The notes beneath the pieces are model-generated. The model saw only the letters and a program-made list of their open reading frames with translations. It did no database searches and was not told the DNA's origin. A program made the position numbers and the translations under genes. From assembly GCF_963662885.1 (NCBI RefSeq), contig NZ_OY760059.1, positions 1,116,001 through 1,180,000 of the forward strand: 64,000 nt of DNA, written 5' to 3'. This DNA is from an uncultured Pseudodesulfovibrio sp. (GTDB taxonomy: Bacteria; Desulfobacterota; Desulfovibrionia; Desulfovibrionales; Desulfovibrionaceae). Shown piece after piece: positions 53,432 to 63,240 of the stretch. Position 1 is the first letter of the stretch, and each line of letters opens with the position of its first letter.

Positions 53432-54309
53432 AGTACGATGACCTCCGGTTCGAGAGTTATGCCGAATTGCTCAAAGACCCGAGCGCGTCCCATGTCCATG
53501 AGCTCGAGCGCGTCCGCGGCGTTGCCGCCGCCCAGGTTGACGAGAAAATTCGCGTGGATGTCCGAAAAGGCCATATGGCCCAGACGCACGCCCTTCATGC
53601 CCGCCTTGTCCAGCAGCCTGCCCGCGCTTTCCTCGGGCGGGTTCTTGAACACGCAGCCCGCTGTCCATGCCGTGACCGGTTGGGTTTTCTTCTTCTTTTC
53701 GTAAACGCCGTGCATGGCGCGGCGCACGGACTTGGGATCGGACTCCCCGAGGGCCAGTTCCACTTCCCAGACCAGGCATTTGCCTGGCATTTTTACGGGG
53801 GAGAAGTGGCGGTAGTCGAAGGCGCATTGGCTGCGGTCCAGCCAGACCAGCCCGCCGGCCGGAGACCAGACCCGTATCCGGGTGACCAGATCGCCGATTT
53901 CGACACCGTAGGAGCCCGCGTTCATGGCCACGGCTCCGCCCACGGTACCGGGGATGCCGGTCATGCCTTCGAGGCCGGAGAAGCCCGCCTTTTGTGCCCA
54001 ACCGAGCAGGCCGGGAAGTCTCAGGCCGGCGCCGCAACGGATGATGATCGCCTCGCCGTCGCGTTCCACGCGTTCCGGGCCGGGGCAATCGGCGATGTGG
54101 ACCAGAGCCAGCTCCAGGGGACCGTCCCCTGCCAGCAGATTGCTGCCCGCGCCCAAAACGAAGGGCGGCAGAGTCTCCCTGGTCAGGAAGGCCGAAAGCT
54201 CGTCCAGATCGGCTGTCTCGCGCACGACCGCCTCGACCACGGCGGGGCCGCCGAGGCGCAGGGTAGTGCGTTCCGAGAGCAGGGGGTTGGCGGTCAGTTC
54301 CAGAGGCAT
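53428..54309 (-). CDS. murB: UDP-N-acetylenolpyruvoylglucosamine reductase
   Basis: FAD-dependent reductase (293 residues) that forms UDP-MurNAc. LSERTTLRLGGPAVVEAVV is the FAD-binding N-terminus, GLEGMTGIPGTVGGAVAMNAGSYG the substrate/FAD core motif, and KMPGKCLVWEVELAL with ...AGCVFKNP the C-terminal domain. The latter has the short type II architecture. It follows murC with no gap and overlaps ftsQ by 4 bases, so translation is tightly linked. Confidence 0.97.
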   Translation of the reverse strand: MPLELTANPLLSERTTLRLGGPAVVEAVVRETADLDELSAFLTRETLPPFVLGAGSNLLAGDGPLELALVHIADCPGPERVERDGEAIIIRCGAGLRLPGLLGWAQKAGFSGLEGMTGIPGTVGGAVAMNAGSYGVEIGDLVTRIRVWSPAGGLVWLDRSQCAFDYRHFSPVKMPGKCLVWEVELALGESDPKSVRRAMHGVYEKKKKTQPVTAWTAGCVFKNPPEESAGRLLDKAGMKGVRLGHMAFSDIHANFLVNLGGGNAADALELMDMGRARVFEQFGITLEPEVIVL

Positions 54310-55773
54310 CTACAGCTCCTCGTCTCCGTTGCCTTCTTCATGATCGTTTTCGGGGCCGTCTTCCTGTTCGAGCCAGTTCTCGCCGATCTTCCAGATGGAA
54401 CCCGCGCCCTGGGTCATGAACAGGTCGCCGGGGCGTAAAATGTCCTTGAGCCGTTTTTCCAGGGACTCGAAGTCCGGGAAGAACTGCACCTTGGTCTCGG
54501 AAACCTGCTTGATGCCCTGGGCCAGCGACAGGCCGGATACGCCCGGAATGGGGGACTCCGAGGCCGGATAAATCTCGGTCAGCAGGAGGATGTCCGCGTC
54601 GGTGAAGGCCTTGCAGAATTCGCCGAACAACGCCTGGGTGCGCGAGAAGCGGTGGGGCTGGAAGGCGACCACCAGCCGCCGGTCCGGGTAGCACTCCTTG
54701 GCGGTCTTGAGGTTGGCCATGATTTCGGCCGGGTGGTGTCCGTAGTCGTCGACCACGATGACGCCCTTTTTCTCGCCCTTGCGCTCGAAGCGCCGTCCCA
54801 CGCCGCCGAAATTGCCCAGTCCCTGGATGATCTCGTCCTTCTCGAGGCCGACTTCCAGGGCCACGCCGATGCAGGCAAGGGCGTTGAGCACGTTGTGCGT
54901 GCCGGGCTGGGCCACGGTGACCTCGCCCCATTCCTCGCCGTCGTAGTAGACCTTGAACAGGGAGCGCAGGTGGGAGCTGATGATCTCGCCGCGCAGCTTG
55001 TTCTGCTTGCCCAGGCCGTAGGTCAGGTAGGGCCGCTTGATAACCGGGAGCAGCCGCTGCACGCCCTCGTCGTCACCACAGACCACATTCATGCCGTAGA
55101 ACGGGGTGGAGTTCATGAAGCGCATGAACGACAGGTCGATGGCGTCCTGGTTGTCGTAGAAATCCATGTGGTCCTTGTCGATGTTCGTGACCACGGTGAT
55201 GATCGGCGCCAGCCGCAGGAACGAGCCGTCGGACTCGTCCGCCTCGGCGATGAGGTAGTCGCCCTCGCCCAGGCGCGCGTTGGCCCCGTAGGTGTTCAGC
55301 TTGCCGCCGATGATGACGGTCGGGTCCAGCCCCGCCTCGGTGAAGATGGTCGCCAGGAGCGAGGTGGTGGTCGTCTTGCCGTGGGTTCCGGCCACGGCGA
55401 TGCCGGTGCGCAACCGCATCAGCTCGGCCAGCATCTCGGCGCGGGGAATGATGGGGATGCCACGCTCGCGGGCCTCGACCAGCTCCGGGTTCTTGTCCGG
55501 GATGGCCGTGGACTTGATGAGCACGTCGGCCTCGCCCACGTTGTTCGCCCCGTGGCCGATGAAAACCGTGGCCCCGAGCTTTTCCAGCCGCCGCACCGCA
55601 GCCGACGCGGACAGGTCGGACCCGGTGATGTTGAAGCCCATGTTGATAAGCACCTCGGCGATGCCGTTCATGCCCGATCCGCCGATGCCGACCATGTGGA
55701 TGTTGTTCACCCTGGCCCGCATGGCCGGGCAGGCTTCGCCGCCCACGGTGAGATACGGTCCCTGTGCTGCCAT
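54310..55773 (-). CDS. murC: UDP-N-acetylmuramate-L-alanine ligase
   Basis: Adds the first amino acid (L-Ala) to UDP-MurNAc (487 residues). NNIHMVGIGGSGMNGIAEVL is the N-terminal UDP-binding motif and GTHGKTTTTSLLA the ATP-binding P-loop; VVDDYGHHPAEI is the central-domain active-site motif. The ATG at 55773 has AGGAG nine bases upstream. An internal ATG at 55722 would fit the length of homologues, but it lacks a ribosome site. The C-terminal tail is strongly acidic. It follows murG by three bases. Confidence 0.97.
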   Translation of the reverse strand: MAAQGPYLTVGGEACPAMRARVNNIHMVGIGGSGMNGIAEVLINMGFNITGSDLSASAAVRRLEKLGATVFIGHGANNVGEADVLIKSTAIPDKNPELVEARERGIPIIPRAEMLAELMRLRTGIAVAGTHGKTTTTSLLATIFTEAGLDPTVIIGGKLNTYGANARLGEGDYLIAEADESDGSFLRLAPIITVVTNIDKDHMDFYDNQDAIDLSFMRFMNSTPFYGMNVVCGDDEGVQRLLPVIKRPYLTYGLGKQNKLRGEIISSHLRSLFKVYYDGEEWGEVTVAQPGTHNVLNALACIGVALEVGLEKDEIIQGLGNFGGVGRRFERKGEKKGVIVVDDYGHHPAEIMANLKTAKECYPDRRLVVAFQPHRFSRTQALFGEFCKAFTDADILLLTEIYPASESPIPGVSGLSLAQGIKQVSETKVQFFPDFESLEKRLKDILRPGDLFMTQGAGSIWKIGENWLEQEDGPENDHEEGNGDEEL

Positions 55774-55776
55774 AAT

Positions 55777-56865
55777 CTATAACTCCTGCCCGGCCATGGC
55801 GGTCAATCCGGCGACGATGTCCCGCGCCGCGTATTGTCTGGCCATGCCCTGGGCCGCTATTTCCATTGAAGAGAGCCGCTCGCGGTCTGCGAGCAGGTCG
55901 AGCACGCGGTCGGCCAGAACAGTGCCGCTCAGGTCCCGTTGGGGAAGCAGCACGGCTGCGCCGAGGTCCGACATGGCGCGCGCGTTCATTGTCTGATGAT
56001 CGTGGGTGGCCTGGGGGAAGGGCACGAAGAGTGCCGGGGCCCCTGCCGCCGCTATTTCGAAGACCGTGGACGCCCCGGACCGGCAGACCACCAGGTCGCA
56101 GGCCGCGTATTCGGCGCCCATGTCGTCGATGAATTCCCGAACCTGTGCCGGGTCCGCGCCCGCCGCCTCGTAGGCCGCGCGCACGCGTGAAAAATCTATT
56201 CTGCCCGCCTGGTGGACCACTTCCACTCCGGCCTCCATGAGCCGGGGCAGCGCTTCGATGACCGCATCGTTGATGGGCCTGGCTCCCTGGCTGCCGCCGA
56301 AGACGAACAACCGCTTGCCGGTCACTCTGGCGCGCCGCCGTTCGCCTGCCTTGAATATCTCGGGCCGCACCGGGTTGCCGGTCAAAAAGGTCTTGTCCGG
56401 GGGGAAGATGCCCATGGCGTCCGGGAAACTCAGGAAAACGCGCTTGACCATCTTGCCGAGAACCTTGTTGGTCACGCCGGGCACCGAGTTCTGCTCGTGA
56501 ACGGCGGTGGGGATGCCGAGCAGGCGGGCTGCCAGCACGGGGCAGAAGCCAGCGTACCCGCCGAAGCCGATGACGGCGTCCGGCCGGAAGCGCCAGACCT
56601 CGTACAACGCCTTGGGAATACCGGTACCCAGCCAGCCCAGGCCGGACAACGCGCCGGTGATGCCTTTGCCCATGACGCCGCTGGCGGGCAGTTCGAGAAA
56701 TTCCAGACCGTGCCTGCGGGCCAGATCGCCTTCCACGCCCGGGCCGCCCATGAACAGGATGCGCACGCCCTTGTTGTACTCGCGCAGGGCCGTGGCCACG
56801 GCCAGTGCCGGGAAAATGTGGCCGCAGGTGCCGCCGGTGGTCAGTACGACGCGGTTCAGACTCAT
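55777..56865 (-). CDS. murG: UDP-GlcNAc:undecaprenyl-pyrophosphoryl-MurNAc-pentapeptide GlcNAc transferase
   Basis: Peripheral membrane glycosyltransferase (362 residues) that makes lipid II from lipid I. The start VVLTTGGTCGHIFPALAVA carries the glycine-rich donor loop; FGGYAGFCPVLAARLLGIPTAVHEQNSVPG and the late CRSGASTVFEIAAAGAPALFVPFP are the other family motifs. The start at 56865 overlaps the ftsW stop as ATGA, fixing it; in-frame sequence upstream is antisense-type noise. Confidence 0.97.
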   Translation of the reverse strand: MSLNRVVLTTGGTCGHIFPALAVATALREYNKGVRILFMGGPGVEGDLARRHGLEFLELPASGVMGKGITGALSGLGWLGTGIPKALYEVWRFRPDAVIGFGGYAGFCPVLAARLLGIPTAVHEQNSVPGVTNKVLGKMVKRVFLSFPDAMGIFPPDKTFLTGNPVRPEIFKAGERRRARVTGKRLFVFGGSQGARPINDAVIEALPRLMEAGVEVVHQAGRIDFSRVRAAYEAAGADPAQVREFIDDMGAEYAACDLVVCRSGASTVFEIAAAGAPALFVPFPQATHDHQTMNARAMSDLGAAVLLPQRDLSGTVLADRVLDLLADRERLSSMEIAAQGMARQYAARDIVAGLTAMAGQEL

Positions 56866-57983
56866 GCCTTCACCCGCCTGGAGAGGTTGAGCAGGATGCC
56901 CGCGCAGACGAAGGACACGGTAAGGGACGATCCGCCGTAGGAAATGAACGGCATGGCCACGCCCTTGGGCGGCACGGTACCGAGCACCACGGCCAGATTC
57001 AGGACCATGCCCAGAGCCAGGATGCAGGTGGTGCCGAAGGCCGTGAATCGGTCCTGCAGGTCCTCCAGCTTCATGGCTACTCGGAAGGCGCGGTACAGGA
57101 ACAGTCCGATCAACAGGAAGAAGAGGGACATGCCCACGAAGCCCAGCTCCTCGCCGACCACGGCCATGATGAAGTCGTTGTGGGCTTCGGGCAGGAAGAA
57201 GAGCTTGCGCTGGCCCGCGCCGATGCCGGTGCCGAATATCTTGCCCGAGCCGAACGCGTACAGGGACTGGACCAGCTGGTAGCCCTCGTTCTGGGCCGAG
57301 GCGAAGGGGTCGAGGAAAGCGGTCCAGCGTTTGAAGCGGTAGGGCGAGGAGGAGATGAGCATCCAGCCCGCGCCACCCGCGAAAAGCAGCGAGATGAAGA
57401 GGTAGCTGAACCGGGTGCCGCCCACGAGGCACATGAAGAAGAGCAGACCGCACATGACCACGGCCCCGCCGAAGTCCGGCTGGAGCAGGAGCAGGCCGCA
57501 CAGGAAGCCGGTAACCAGAAATGGCGGCAAAAAGCCCACGGAAAAGGTCCGGACCAAATCCTGTTTCCGGGCGAAGAAATAGGCCAGATACAGAACCAGA
57601 GACACCTTGGCGTATTCCAGGGGCTGGACATTGACCGGGCCGATGCGGACCCACCGGGTCGCACCGTTGACGCTGGCTCCGAGCGGGCTGACGCACAGGG
57701 CGAGCATGACGATGGCCAGACCGACCCAGAAGTATGTCAGCGAGTACAGAACCTTGAGCGGGATCCTGGTGAGCAGGACCATGGCCGCAAGCCCCGCCCC
57801 GGTGAACATCAGCTGGCGCTTGAAGAAATAGTAGGTGTCGCCGTAGGTGCGCTCGGCCATGATGCCGGAGGAGGAAAGGACCATGATCAGGCCGAACCCG
57901 GCCAGCATCAAGGTTGCGGTGAGCAGCCAGTAGTCCATGCGGCCCATCTCGCCGTCCTTCTTGGCGTTCAGCGTACTAGCCAT
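56862..57983 (-). CDS. ftsW: Lipid II polymerase FtsW (SEDS family)
   Basis: Peptidoglycan glycosyltransferase of the divisome, with ten membrane helices over 373 residues. Signature motifs are GFGLIMVLSSSGIMAE near the start, GATRWVRIGPVNVQPLEYAKVSLVLYLA with the catalytic Asp region, and PFISYGGSSL at the end. GGAGG lies six bases before the ATG at 57983, which overlaps murD by 8 bases. The short cytoplasmic lead is basic. Confidence 0.97.
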   Translation of the reverse strand: MASTLNAKKDGEMGRMDYWLLTATLMLAGFGLIMVLSSSGIMAERTYGDTYYFFKRQLMFTGAGLAAMVLLTRIPLKVLYSLTYFWVGLAIVMLALCVSPLGASVNGATRWVRIGPVNVQPLEYAKVSLVLYLAYFFARKQDLVRTFSVGFLPPFLVTGFLCGLLLLQPDFGGAVVMCGLLFFMCLVGGTRFSYLFISLLFAGGAGWMLISSSPYRFKRWTAFLDPFASAQNEGYQLVQSLYAFGSGKIFGTGIGAGQRKLFFLPEAHNDFIMAVVGEELGFVGMSLFFLLIGLFLYRAFRVAMKLEDLQDRFTAFGTTCILALGMVLNLAVVLGTVPPKGVAMPFISYGGSSLTVSFVCAGILLNLSRRVKA

Positions 57984-59280
57984 GAAGCGCCTCCACCGCG
58001 CGTTTGAAGTCCGCGCCGCGTTCGGCCATGTTCTTGTACTGGTCGAAGCTCGATGTTGCCGGGGAGAGCAGGATCACATCGCCCGGGGCGGCCAGGGACG
58101 CCTGCCGTTTGACGGCGGCCTCGAGGTTCTCGTCCCAGGTCACGGAAAAATGTTTGGACAATTCCGGCTCCAGGATGTCGCGCGAGCCGCCGAACAGCCC
58201 GACGGCAGCCACACGGCCTTCTATGCCCTTGGCGAACTTGGCCACGTCGCCGCCCTTCCACACGCCGCCCATGAGGATGCGCACCGGGCGATCGAAGGCG
58301 TGCACCGCGGCCTCGGCCGCGTCCAGAGTGGTGGCTTTGGAGTCGTTGACGTACTGCACGCCGTTCTTCTCGGCCACGGGCTCGATGCGATGAGGCAGCG
58401 GACGGAAGTCGCGGATGGCCTCGGCAGCCTGTTCCTCGGTGACCCCGAAACGCTTCACGGCCTGCCAGGCCGCCTCCACGTTGGAGCGGTTGTGTTCGCC
58501 AAGCAGGTGCGGAGCTTCGAACCGGGAGGTGGGGCCGAACCACTCGATATGCGCGCCGGTAAAGGTGCGGCCGTCGAGCAGGGGATGCAGGGACTCGTGG
58601 AGCAGGGCGGTGTCGCCTGCGGTCATGCGGCTGAACAGGTGCAGCTTGGCGTCGAGGTATTCGTCCAGGTCCTCGTGGTAATCCAGATGATTGGCCGCAA
58701 AATTCAGGAACAGGCCGACATGGGGCTTGAACAGTCGGCAGTTCTGCAACTGGAAGCTGGAGACTTCGAGCACGATGATCTCGGCGGGCTCCATGTCCAG
58801 AAGGTATTCGCAAAGCGGCACACCGATGTTGCCGCCGGTGAACACGCGGCGGCCCGCCTTCTCCAGAATCTGCGAGATCAGCGTGGTGGTCGTGGTCTTG
58901 CCGTTGGACCCGGTCACGGCCAGGACCGGAGCCTCGATGAACCAGGAGGCGAATTCCAGTTCAGAGACGAGATTGCGCGCCGGGATGCCCTCGAGCATCG
59001 GGGCCATCTTGCGAACCGGCACACCCGGAGAGAAAATGACCATGTCCGCGTCCGCAAAGTGCGCCTTCTCATGGGGGCCGGTGATCAACTCCACCTTGCC
59101 CGCCAGGGCGCCGAGCTTTTCCTCGGCGACCGTTTCGTCGCGATCGACCACGCGCACCCTGGCACCGAGCACGTCGAGCAGCCGGGCGGCGGCCAGCCCG
59201 GACTTGCCGGTACCGACGACCACGGCCTGTTTGCCGGTGAGGATGGCCTCGTTGATAAAGTTGCGGACGATGCGGTTCAC
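57976..59280 (-). CDS. murD: UDP-N-acetylmuramoyl-L-alanine:D-glutamate ligase
   Basis: Adds D-glutamate to UDP-MurNAc-L-Ala (434 residues). AVVVGTGKSGLAAARLL is the UDP-binding loop, VTGSNGKTTTTTLI the P-loop, and YVNDSKATTLDAAEAAV the C-terminal catalytic motif. The start is GTG at 59280, with GAGG seven bases upstream; no better ATG exists. It overlaps ftsW by 8 bases and follows mraY after four bases. Confidence 0.97.
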   Translation of the reverse strand: MNRIVRNFINEAILTGKQAVVVGTGKSGLAAARLLDVLGARVRVVDRDETVAEEKLGALAGKVELITGPHEKAHFADADMVIFSPGVPVRKMAPMLEGIPARNLVSELEFASWFIEAPVLAVTGSNGKTTTTTLISQILEKAGRRVFTGGNIGVPLCEYLLDMEPAEIIVLEVSSFQLQNCRLFKPHVGLFLNFAANHLDYHEDLDEYLDAKLHLFSRMTAGDTALLHESLHPLLDGRTFTGAHIEWFGPTSRFEAPHLLGEHNRSNVEAAWQAVKRFGVTEEQAAEAIRDFRPLPHRIEPVAEKNGVQYVNDSKATTLDAAEAAVHAFDRPVRILMGGVWKGGDVAKFAKGIEGRVAAVGLFGGSRDILEPELSKHFSVTWDENLEAAVKRQASLAAPGDVILLSPATSSFDQYKNMAERGADFKRAVEALHG

Positions 59281-59284
59281 GATA

Positions 59285-60361
59285 CTACCTCAGTTTCAGC
59301 GTGGACAGGGCCATGAGGGCCATGAGTATGGACAGGATCCAGAACCGGACGATGATCTTGGATTCCGGGATGCCCTTGAGTTCGAAATGGTGGTGCAGGG
59401 GAGCCATCTTGAAGATGCGCTTGCCGCCGGTGAGCTTGAAGTAGCCGACCTGCAGGATGACGGACAGGGTTTCGAAGACGAACACGCCGCCGACGATGGC
59501 CAGGAGCAGTTCCTGTTTGGCCAGCACGGCCACGAAGCCGAGCGCGCCGCCCAGACCCAGCGAGCCCACGTCGCCCATGAATATCTGGGCGGGGTGGGCG
59601 TTGAACCACAGGAAGCCGAGGCCCGCGCCGACCATGGCCCCGCAGAAGACCGTTACCTCGCCGATGCCCTGGATGTTCTGGACCTGGAGATATTCGGCCA
59701 TGGTGGCGTGACCGGACACGTAGATGAAGATGGCGAAGCAGGCCATGGCCACGACCATGGGCCCGATGGCCAGCCCGTCGAGCCCGTCGGTCAGGTTGAC
59801 CGCGTTGGACGCGCCGACCATGACCACCAGGGCGAACGGCAGGTAGAACCAGCCGAGGTCCGGATTGAAATTCTTGAAGAACGGCACGGACAACCGGGTG
59901 GAGTAGGCCGGTTCGCTGATGAGCAGGGCGATGGCCGTGGCCGCCACCAGGCATTGCAGGGTGAACTTGGCCTTGGCCGACAGTCCCTTGTTCCGCCGTT
60001 TGACCACCTTGATGTAGTCGTCCGCGAAGCCGATGGCGCTGAACCCGGCAAAGGCCAGCAGGGTCAGCCAGACGTAGATGTTGGTCAGGTCGGCCCAGAG
60101 CAGGGTGGACACGGATACCGAGAGGAGGATCATGATCCCGCCCATGGTCGGAGTGCCCTGTTTGGCCTGGTGCTTGGGGCCGTCCTCGCGGATGTACTGG
60201 CCGCATTTGACCCTGGTCAGCCAGCGGATCATGGCCGGGCCGAACACGATGGAGATGATCAGCGCGGTCAGCAGGGCCCAGACCGAGCGGAAGGTGATGT
60301 ACCGGAAGACGTTGAGGACGCCGACGTCCGTGCTCAGGGGAACGAGCAGATTGTAGATCAC
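59285..60361 (-). CDS. mraY: Phospho-MurNAc-pentapeptide translocase MraY
   Basis: Integral membrane enzyme (358 residues) that makes lipid I from UDP-MurNAc-pentapeptide and undecaprenyl phosphate. KQGTPTMGGI, the catalytic aspartates Asp114/Asp115 (GFADDYIK) and NLTDGLDGLA are the family motifs; the PLHHHFELKG loop is intact. The start is GTG at 60361, which overlaps the murF stop as GTGA and has AGGAGG six bases upstream. Confidence 0.97.
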   Translation of the reverse strand: MIYNLLVPLSTDVGVLNVFRYITFRSVWALLTALIISIVFGPAMIRWLTRVKCGQYIREDGPKHQAKQGTPTMGGIMILLSVSVSTLLWADLTNIYVWLTLLAFAGFSAIGFADDYIKVVKRRNKGLSAKAKFTLQCLVAATAIALLISEPAYSTRLSVPFFKNFNPDLGWFYLPFALVVMVGASNAVNLTDGLDGLAIGPMVVAMACFAIFIYVSGHATMAEYLQVQNIQGIGEVTVFCGAMVGAGLGFLWFNAHPAQIFMGDVGSLGLGGALGFVAVLAKQELLLAIVGGVFVFETLSVILQVGYFKLTGGKRIFKMAPLHHHFELKGIPESKIIVRFWILSILMALMALSTLKLR

Positions 60362-61746
60362 AGGCCGCCTCCTATGGGCCGGGCGTCCAGATCCCGGCAC
60401 AGAACGTTGGCGAATTGCTCCATCTTCAGGGAACGGGATCCCTTGATCAGGACCACGCCCTCGGAGATGCACAGCTCGCGCCATGCTTCGAGGAACTTCT
60501 CGGGCTTGTCGGCCTCGCGCATGAAGCTTCCGAAGCCGCGCTCCACGTCCAGAAAGTGCTCGCCCTTGTAAAAGACCATGGCGGGTGCGACTTCGCGCAG
60601 CACATGGCCCAGCTCTTCGTGGCGGGCCATGGTCTCTTTGCCCAGTTCGCGCATGTCGCCCAGAACCAGGACCAGGGGCCGATCCCCGGCCATCTCACGT
60701 GCGGTGCGGATGGACTTGGCCATGGACAGGGGGTTGGCGTTGTAGGTGTCGTCTATGACCGTGATGCCCTTGCCTATCTTGCAGCAGAACCGCTGCGGGT
60801 CCGCGGCCATGGCGCTCACGCCCTTGACCACGTCGTCGCGCGACAGGCCCAGGCAGTGGGCGGCCGCAGCCACGCCGGCCAGGTTCTCGGCATAGTGGAC
60901 GCCGCAGAACGGAGCGGTCAGTTCACCGTCGCCTTCCGGGGTCTTGAGCCGGAAACGGCCCTGTCCGCCGGGCGCGGTGCCGAGGAACTCGGCGAAAAAG
61001 TCTGTTTCGGGGTTCTCATGGCCCGAGAAGCCCACGGGCGCGTCGACCAGTTCCAGGGCAGCGTTCCAGAGCAGGGGATAGTCCCTGCAGATCACGGCCT
61101 GGCCGTTCTGGCGCAGGTAGCGCAGCAGAGTGGTCTTGGCCTGGGCCACGCCAGCCTCGTTGCCGAGGCCTTCCAGGTGGCCGGGGCCAACGTTGGTGAT
61201 GATCGCCAGGTCCGGGCTGGCCACCGGAGCCAGCTCCTCCATGTCGCCCTGTCTCGAAATGCCCAGCTCCATGATCCATACCTCCTGGTCGGCCGAGGCC
61301 TTGAGCATGGATACGGGCAGCCCGATCTGATTGTTGAAATTGCGGTAGTTCTTGGCTGCGGAATAACGCTGCGAAACCACGCTGTGGAGCATTTCCTTGA
61401 CCGTGGTCTTGCCCGCCGTGCCGGTCACGGCCACGAGCTTGGCGCCGCAGGTGTCGCGCCAGCATGCGGCCAGCCGGCCCAGAGCGGCCTTGGTGTCGCG
61501 GACCATGATGATCGGCGCGTCGACCTCGCCGATCATGCGCGAGGCGACGATGGCGCAAGCCCCGCTCACGGCGGCCTGCTTGGCGAATTCATGGCCGTCG
61601 AAATTCTCGCCCGCGATGCAGAAGAAAAGGTCGCCGGGCTCAACGGTACGGGAGTCCGTCTTCACCTCGGTGACTACGGTTTTCTCAAAGCCCTCGTCGG
61701 CCAGGGTGCCGAGGCAGCGTGCGACTTCAGCCAGGGTCAGATTCAC
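60358..61746 (-). CDS. murF: UDP-N-acetylmuramoyl-tripeptide-D-alanyl-D-alanine ligase
   Basis: Adds D-Ala-D-Ala to complete the pentapeptide (462 residues). The N-terminal domain includes the DSRTVEPGDLFFCIAGENFDGH block; GTAGKTTVKEML is the P-loop, and DDTYNANPLSMAKSI and LVLGDMRELG the later motifs. It overlaps murE by 4 bases upstream and mraY by 4 bases downstream. The lack of a nearby ddl gene means its substrate D-Ala-D-Ala is made elsewhere in the genome. Confidence 0.97.
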   Translation of the reverse strand: MNLTLAEVARCLGTLADEGFEKTVVTEVKTDSRTVEPGDLFFCIAGENFDGHEFAKQAAVSGACAIVASRMIGEVDAPIIMVRDTKAALGRLAACWRDTCGAKLVAVTGTAGKTTVKEMLHSVVSQRYSAAKNYRNFNNQIGLPVSMLKASADQEVWIMELGISRQGDMEELAPVASPDLAIITNVGPGHLEGLGNEAGVAQAKTTLLRYLRQNGQAVICRDYPLLWNAALELVDAPVGFSGHENPETDFFAEFLGTAPGGQGRFRLKTPEGDGELTAPFCGVHYAENLAGVAAAAHCLGLSRDDVVKGVSAMAADPQRFCCKIGKGITVIDDTYNANPLSMAKSIRTAREMAGDRPLVLVLGDMRELGKETMARHEELGHVLREVAPAMVFYKGEHFLDVERGFGSFMREADKPEKFLEAWRELCISEGVVLIKGSRSLKMEQFANVLCRDLDARPIGGGL

Positions 61747-63215
61747 GAATACACTTCCTCGATGGCCTTGAGCGCGGCTTCCTTATCCGAGAAGTGGCGC
61801 TTGGTGGTGCCGATGATCTGGTAGTCCTCATGTCCCTTGCCCGCGATGAGCAGGGCGTCGCCCGGCTCCATCTCGGCCACGGCCATCCTGATGGCCTCGG
61901 CCCGGTCCGGGTTCTCCATGACGCGTTTGGCTCCGGCCAGTCCGGGGCGGGCGTCATCCATGATCGCGGCCGGGTCCTCGGTGCGCGGGTTGTCCGAGGT
62001 CAGCACCGCCACGTCGGCAAAGCGCGCGGCGGACGCGGCCATGAGCGGGCGCTTGGCCCGGTCCCGGTCGCCGCCGCAGCCGAACACGGTGATCAGCCGC
62101 TTGAAATCCAGCTTCTTCAGGGCGCCCTGCACGTTTTCCAGAGCGTCCGGGGTGTGCGCATAGTCCACGAAGATGTCCAGGTTTCGGTCGTTCATGACCC
62201 GCTCCAGCCTGCCGGGAACGCCGGGGAAGGTGGACAGCTTGCGCATGTCGCGGCAGTTCAGGCCGAGCTGCAGGCCCACGGCCTGGGCGGCCAGCAGGTT
62301 CAGGGCGTTGAACGAACCGACGAGCGGGGACTTGACCACCCAGCTCTTGCCCTTGAAGGAGGTCTCGATTTCCATGCCCTGCCCGGTCATGGACAGGATG
62401 CGTCCCTGGACCAGGGGCTTGTCGCCGACTTCCTGCTGCACCAGGGAAGTGTCGCCGATGCCGTAGCCGATGCCGCCCTCGCACTCCTTGAGCAGACGGC
62501 GGCCGTACGGGTCGTTGAAATTGATCACCCCGGCCTTGTTCTGGCGCGGGTATTCGGCGAACAGCTTGGCCTTGGCCCGGAAATAGGTCTCCATGTCGCC
62601 GTGGTAGTCCAAATGGTCCTGGGTCAGGTTGGTGAACACGCCCGCGTCAAAGTCCAGTCCGGCCACGCGGTACTGGTCGAGCGCGTGGGAGGAGACCTCC
62701 ATGACGGCCACGTCCACGTCGGCTTTCTTCATGTTGAAGAGCAGCTCATGGATCATCCAGCAGTCGGGGGTGGTCAGGGGGGCGTCGATCATGAAGCCGG
62801 GCCAGCGGTAGTTGACCGTGCCGAGCACGCCCACCTTGAGACCGGCGGAGGCCAGCAGATGCTCGATAATGTACGAGGTCGTGGTCTTGCCGTTGGTTCC
62901 GGTGATGGCCACCAGCTTGATGTCGCGGTCCATGACATGGAAGTGGGCCCGGGCCAGTTCGCCTAGGGCGATGGCCGGGTTCTCGACGTATACGGCCACG
63001 GCCTTCTTCTCGACCACCGGGGCGACCAGATCGCGGGCCGCTTCGGGGGCCACAATGTAACGCGCGCCGTTGTCTAGGGCGCCCGGGATGTAATCGATAC
63101 CGCGCACGGCAGTGCCGGGCATGGCCACAAAGCATTCGCCGTCCTGGATCTTGCGCGAATCCGTGCGCACGACCAGTCCCTTTTTCGCTTTTTCCAACAG
63201 GGTCTCGAAATCCAT
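61743..63215 (-). CDS. murE: UDP-MurNAc-L-Ala-D-Glu:meso-diaminopimelate ligase
   Basis: Adds the third stem-peptide residue (490 residues from this start). RTDSRKIQDGECFVAM begins the family region; GTNGKTTTSYI is the P-loop; DNPR at 408-411 (SDNPRTEDP) is the motif that selects meso-diaminopimelate over lysine. The ATG at 63215 fits family length. An earlier ATG at 63269 has a good AAGGAGG site but would overlap the PBP gene by 29 bases and add an unrelated 18-residue lead; it cannot be excluded. It is followed by murF with a 4-base overlap. Confidence 0.95.
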   Translation of the reverse strand: MDFETLLEKAKKGLVVRTDSRKIQDGECFVAMPGTAVRGIDYIPGALDNGARYIVAPEAARDLVAPVVEKKAVAVYVENPAIALGELARAHFHVMDRDIKLVAITGTNGKTTTSYIIEHLLASAGLKVGVLGTVNYRWPGFMIDAPLTTPDCWMIHELLFNMKKADVDVAVMEVSSHALDQYRVAGLDFDAGVFTNLTQDHLDYHGDMETYFRAKAKLFAEYPRQNKAGVINFNDPYGRRLLKECEGGIGYGIGDTSLVQQEVGDKPLVQGRILSMTGQGMEIETSFKGKSWVVKSPLVGSFNALNLLAAQAVGLQLGLNCRDMRKLSTFPGVPGRLERVMNDRNLDIFVDYAHTPDALENVQGALKKLDFKRLITVFGCGGDRDRAKRPLMAASAARFADVAVLTSDNPRTEDPAAIMDDARPGLAGAKRVMENPDRAEAIRMAVAEMEPGDALLIAGKGHEDYQIIGTTKRHFSDKEAALKAIEEVYS

Positions 63216-63240
63216 GACGCCCCGTACCTTTTCCTTTTCG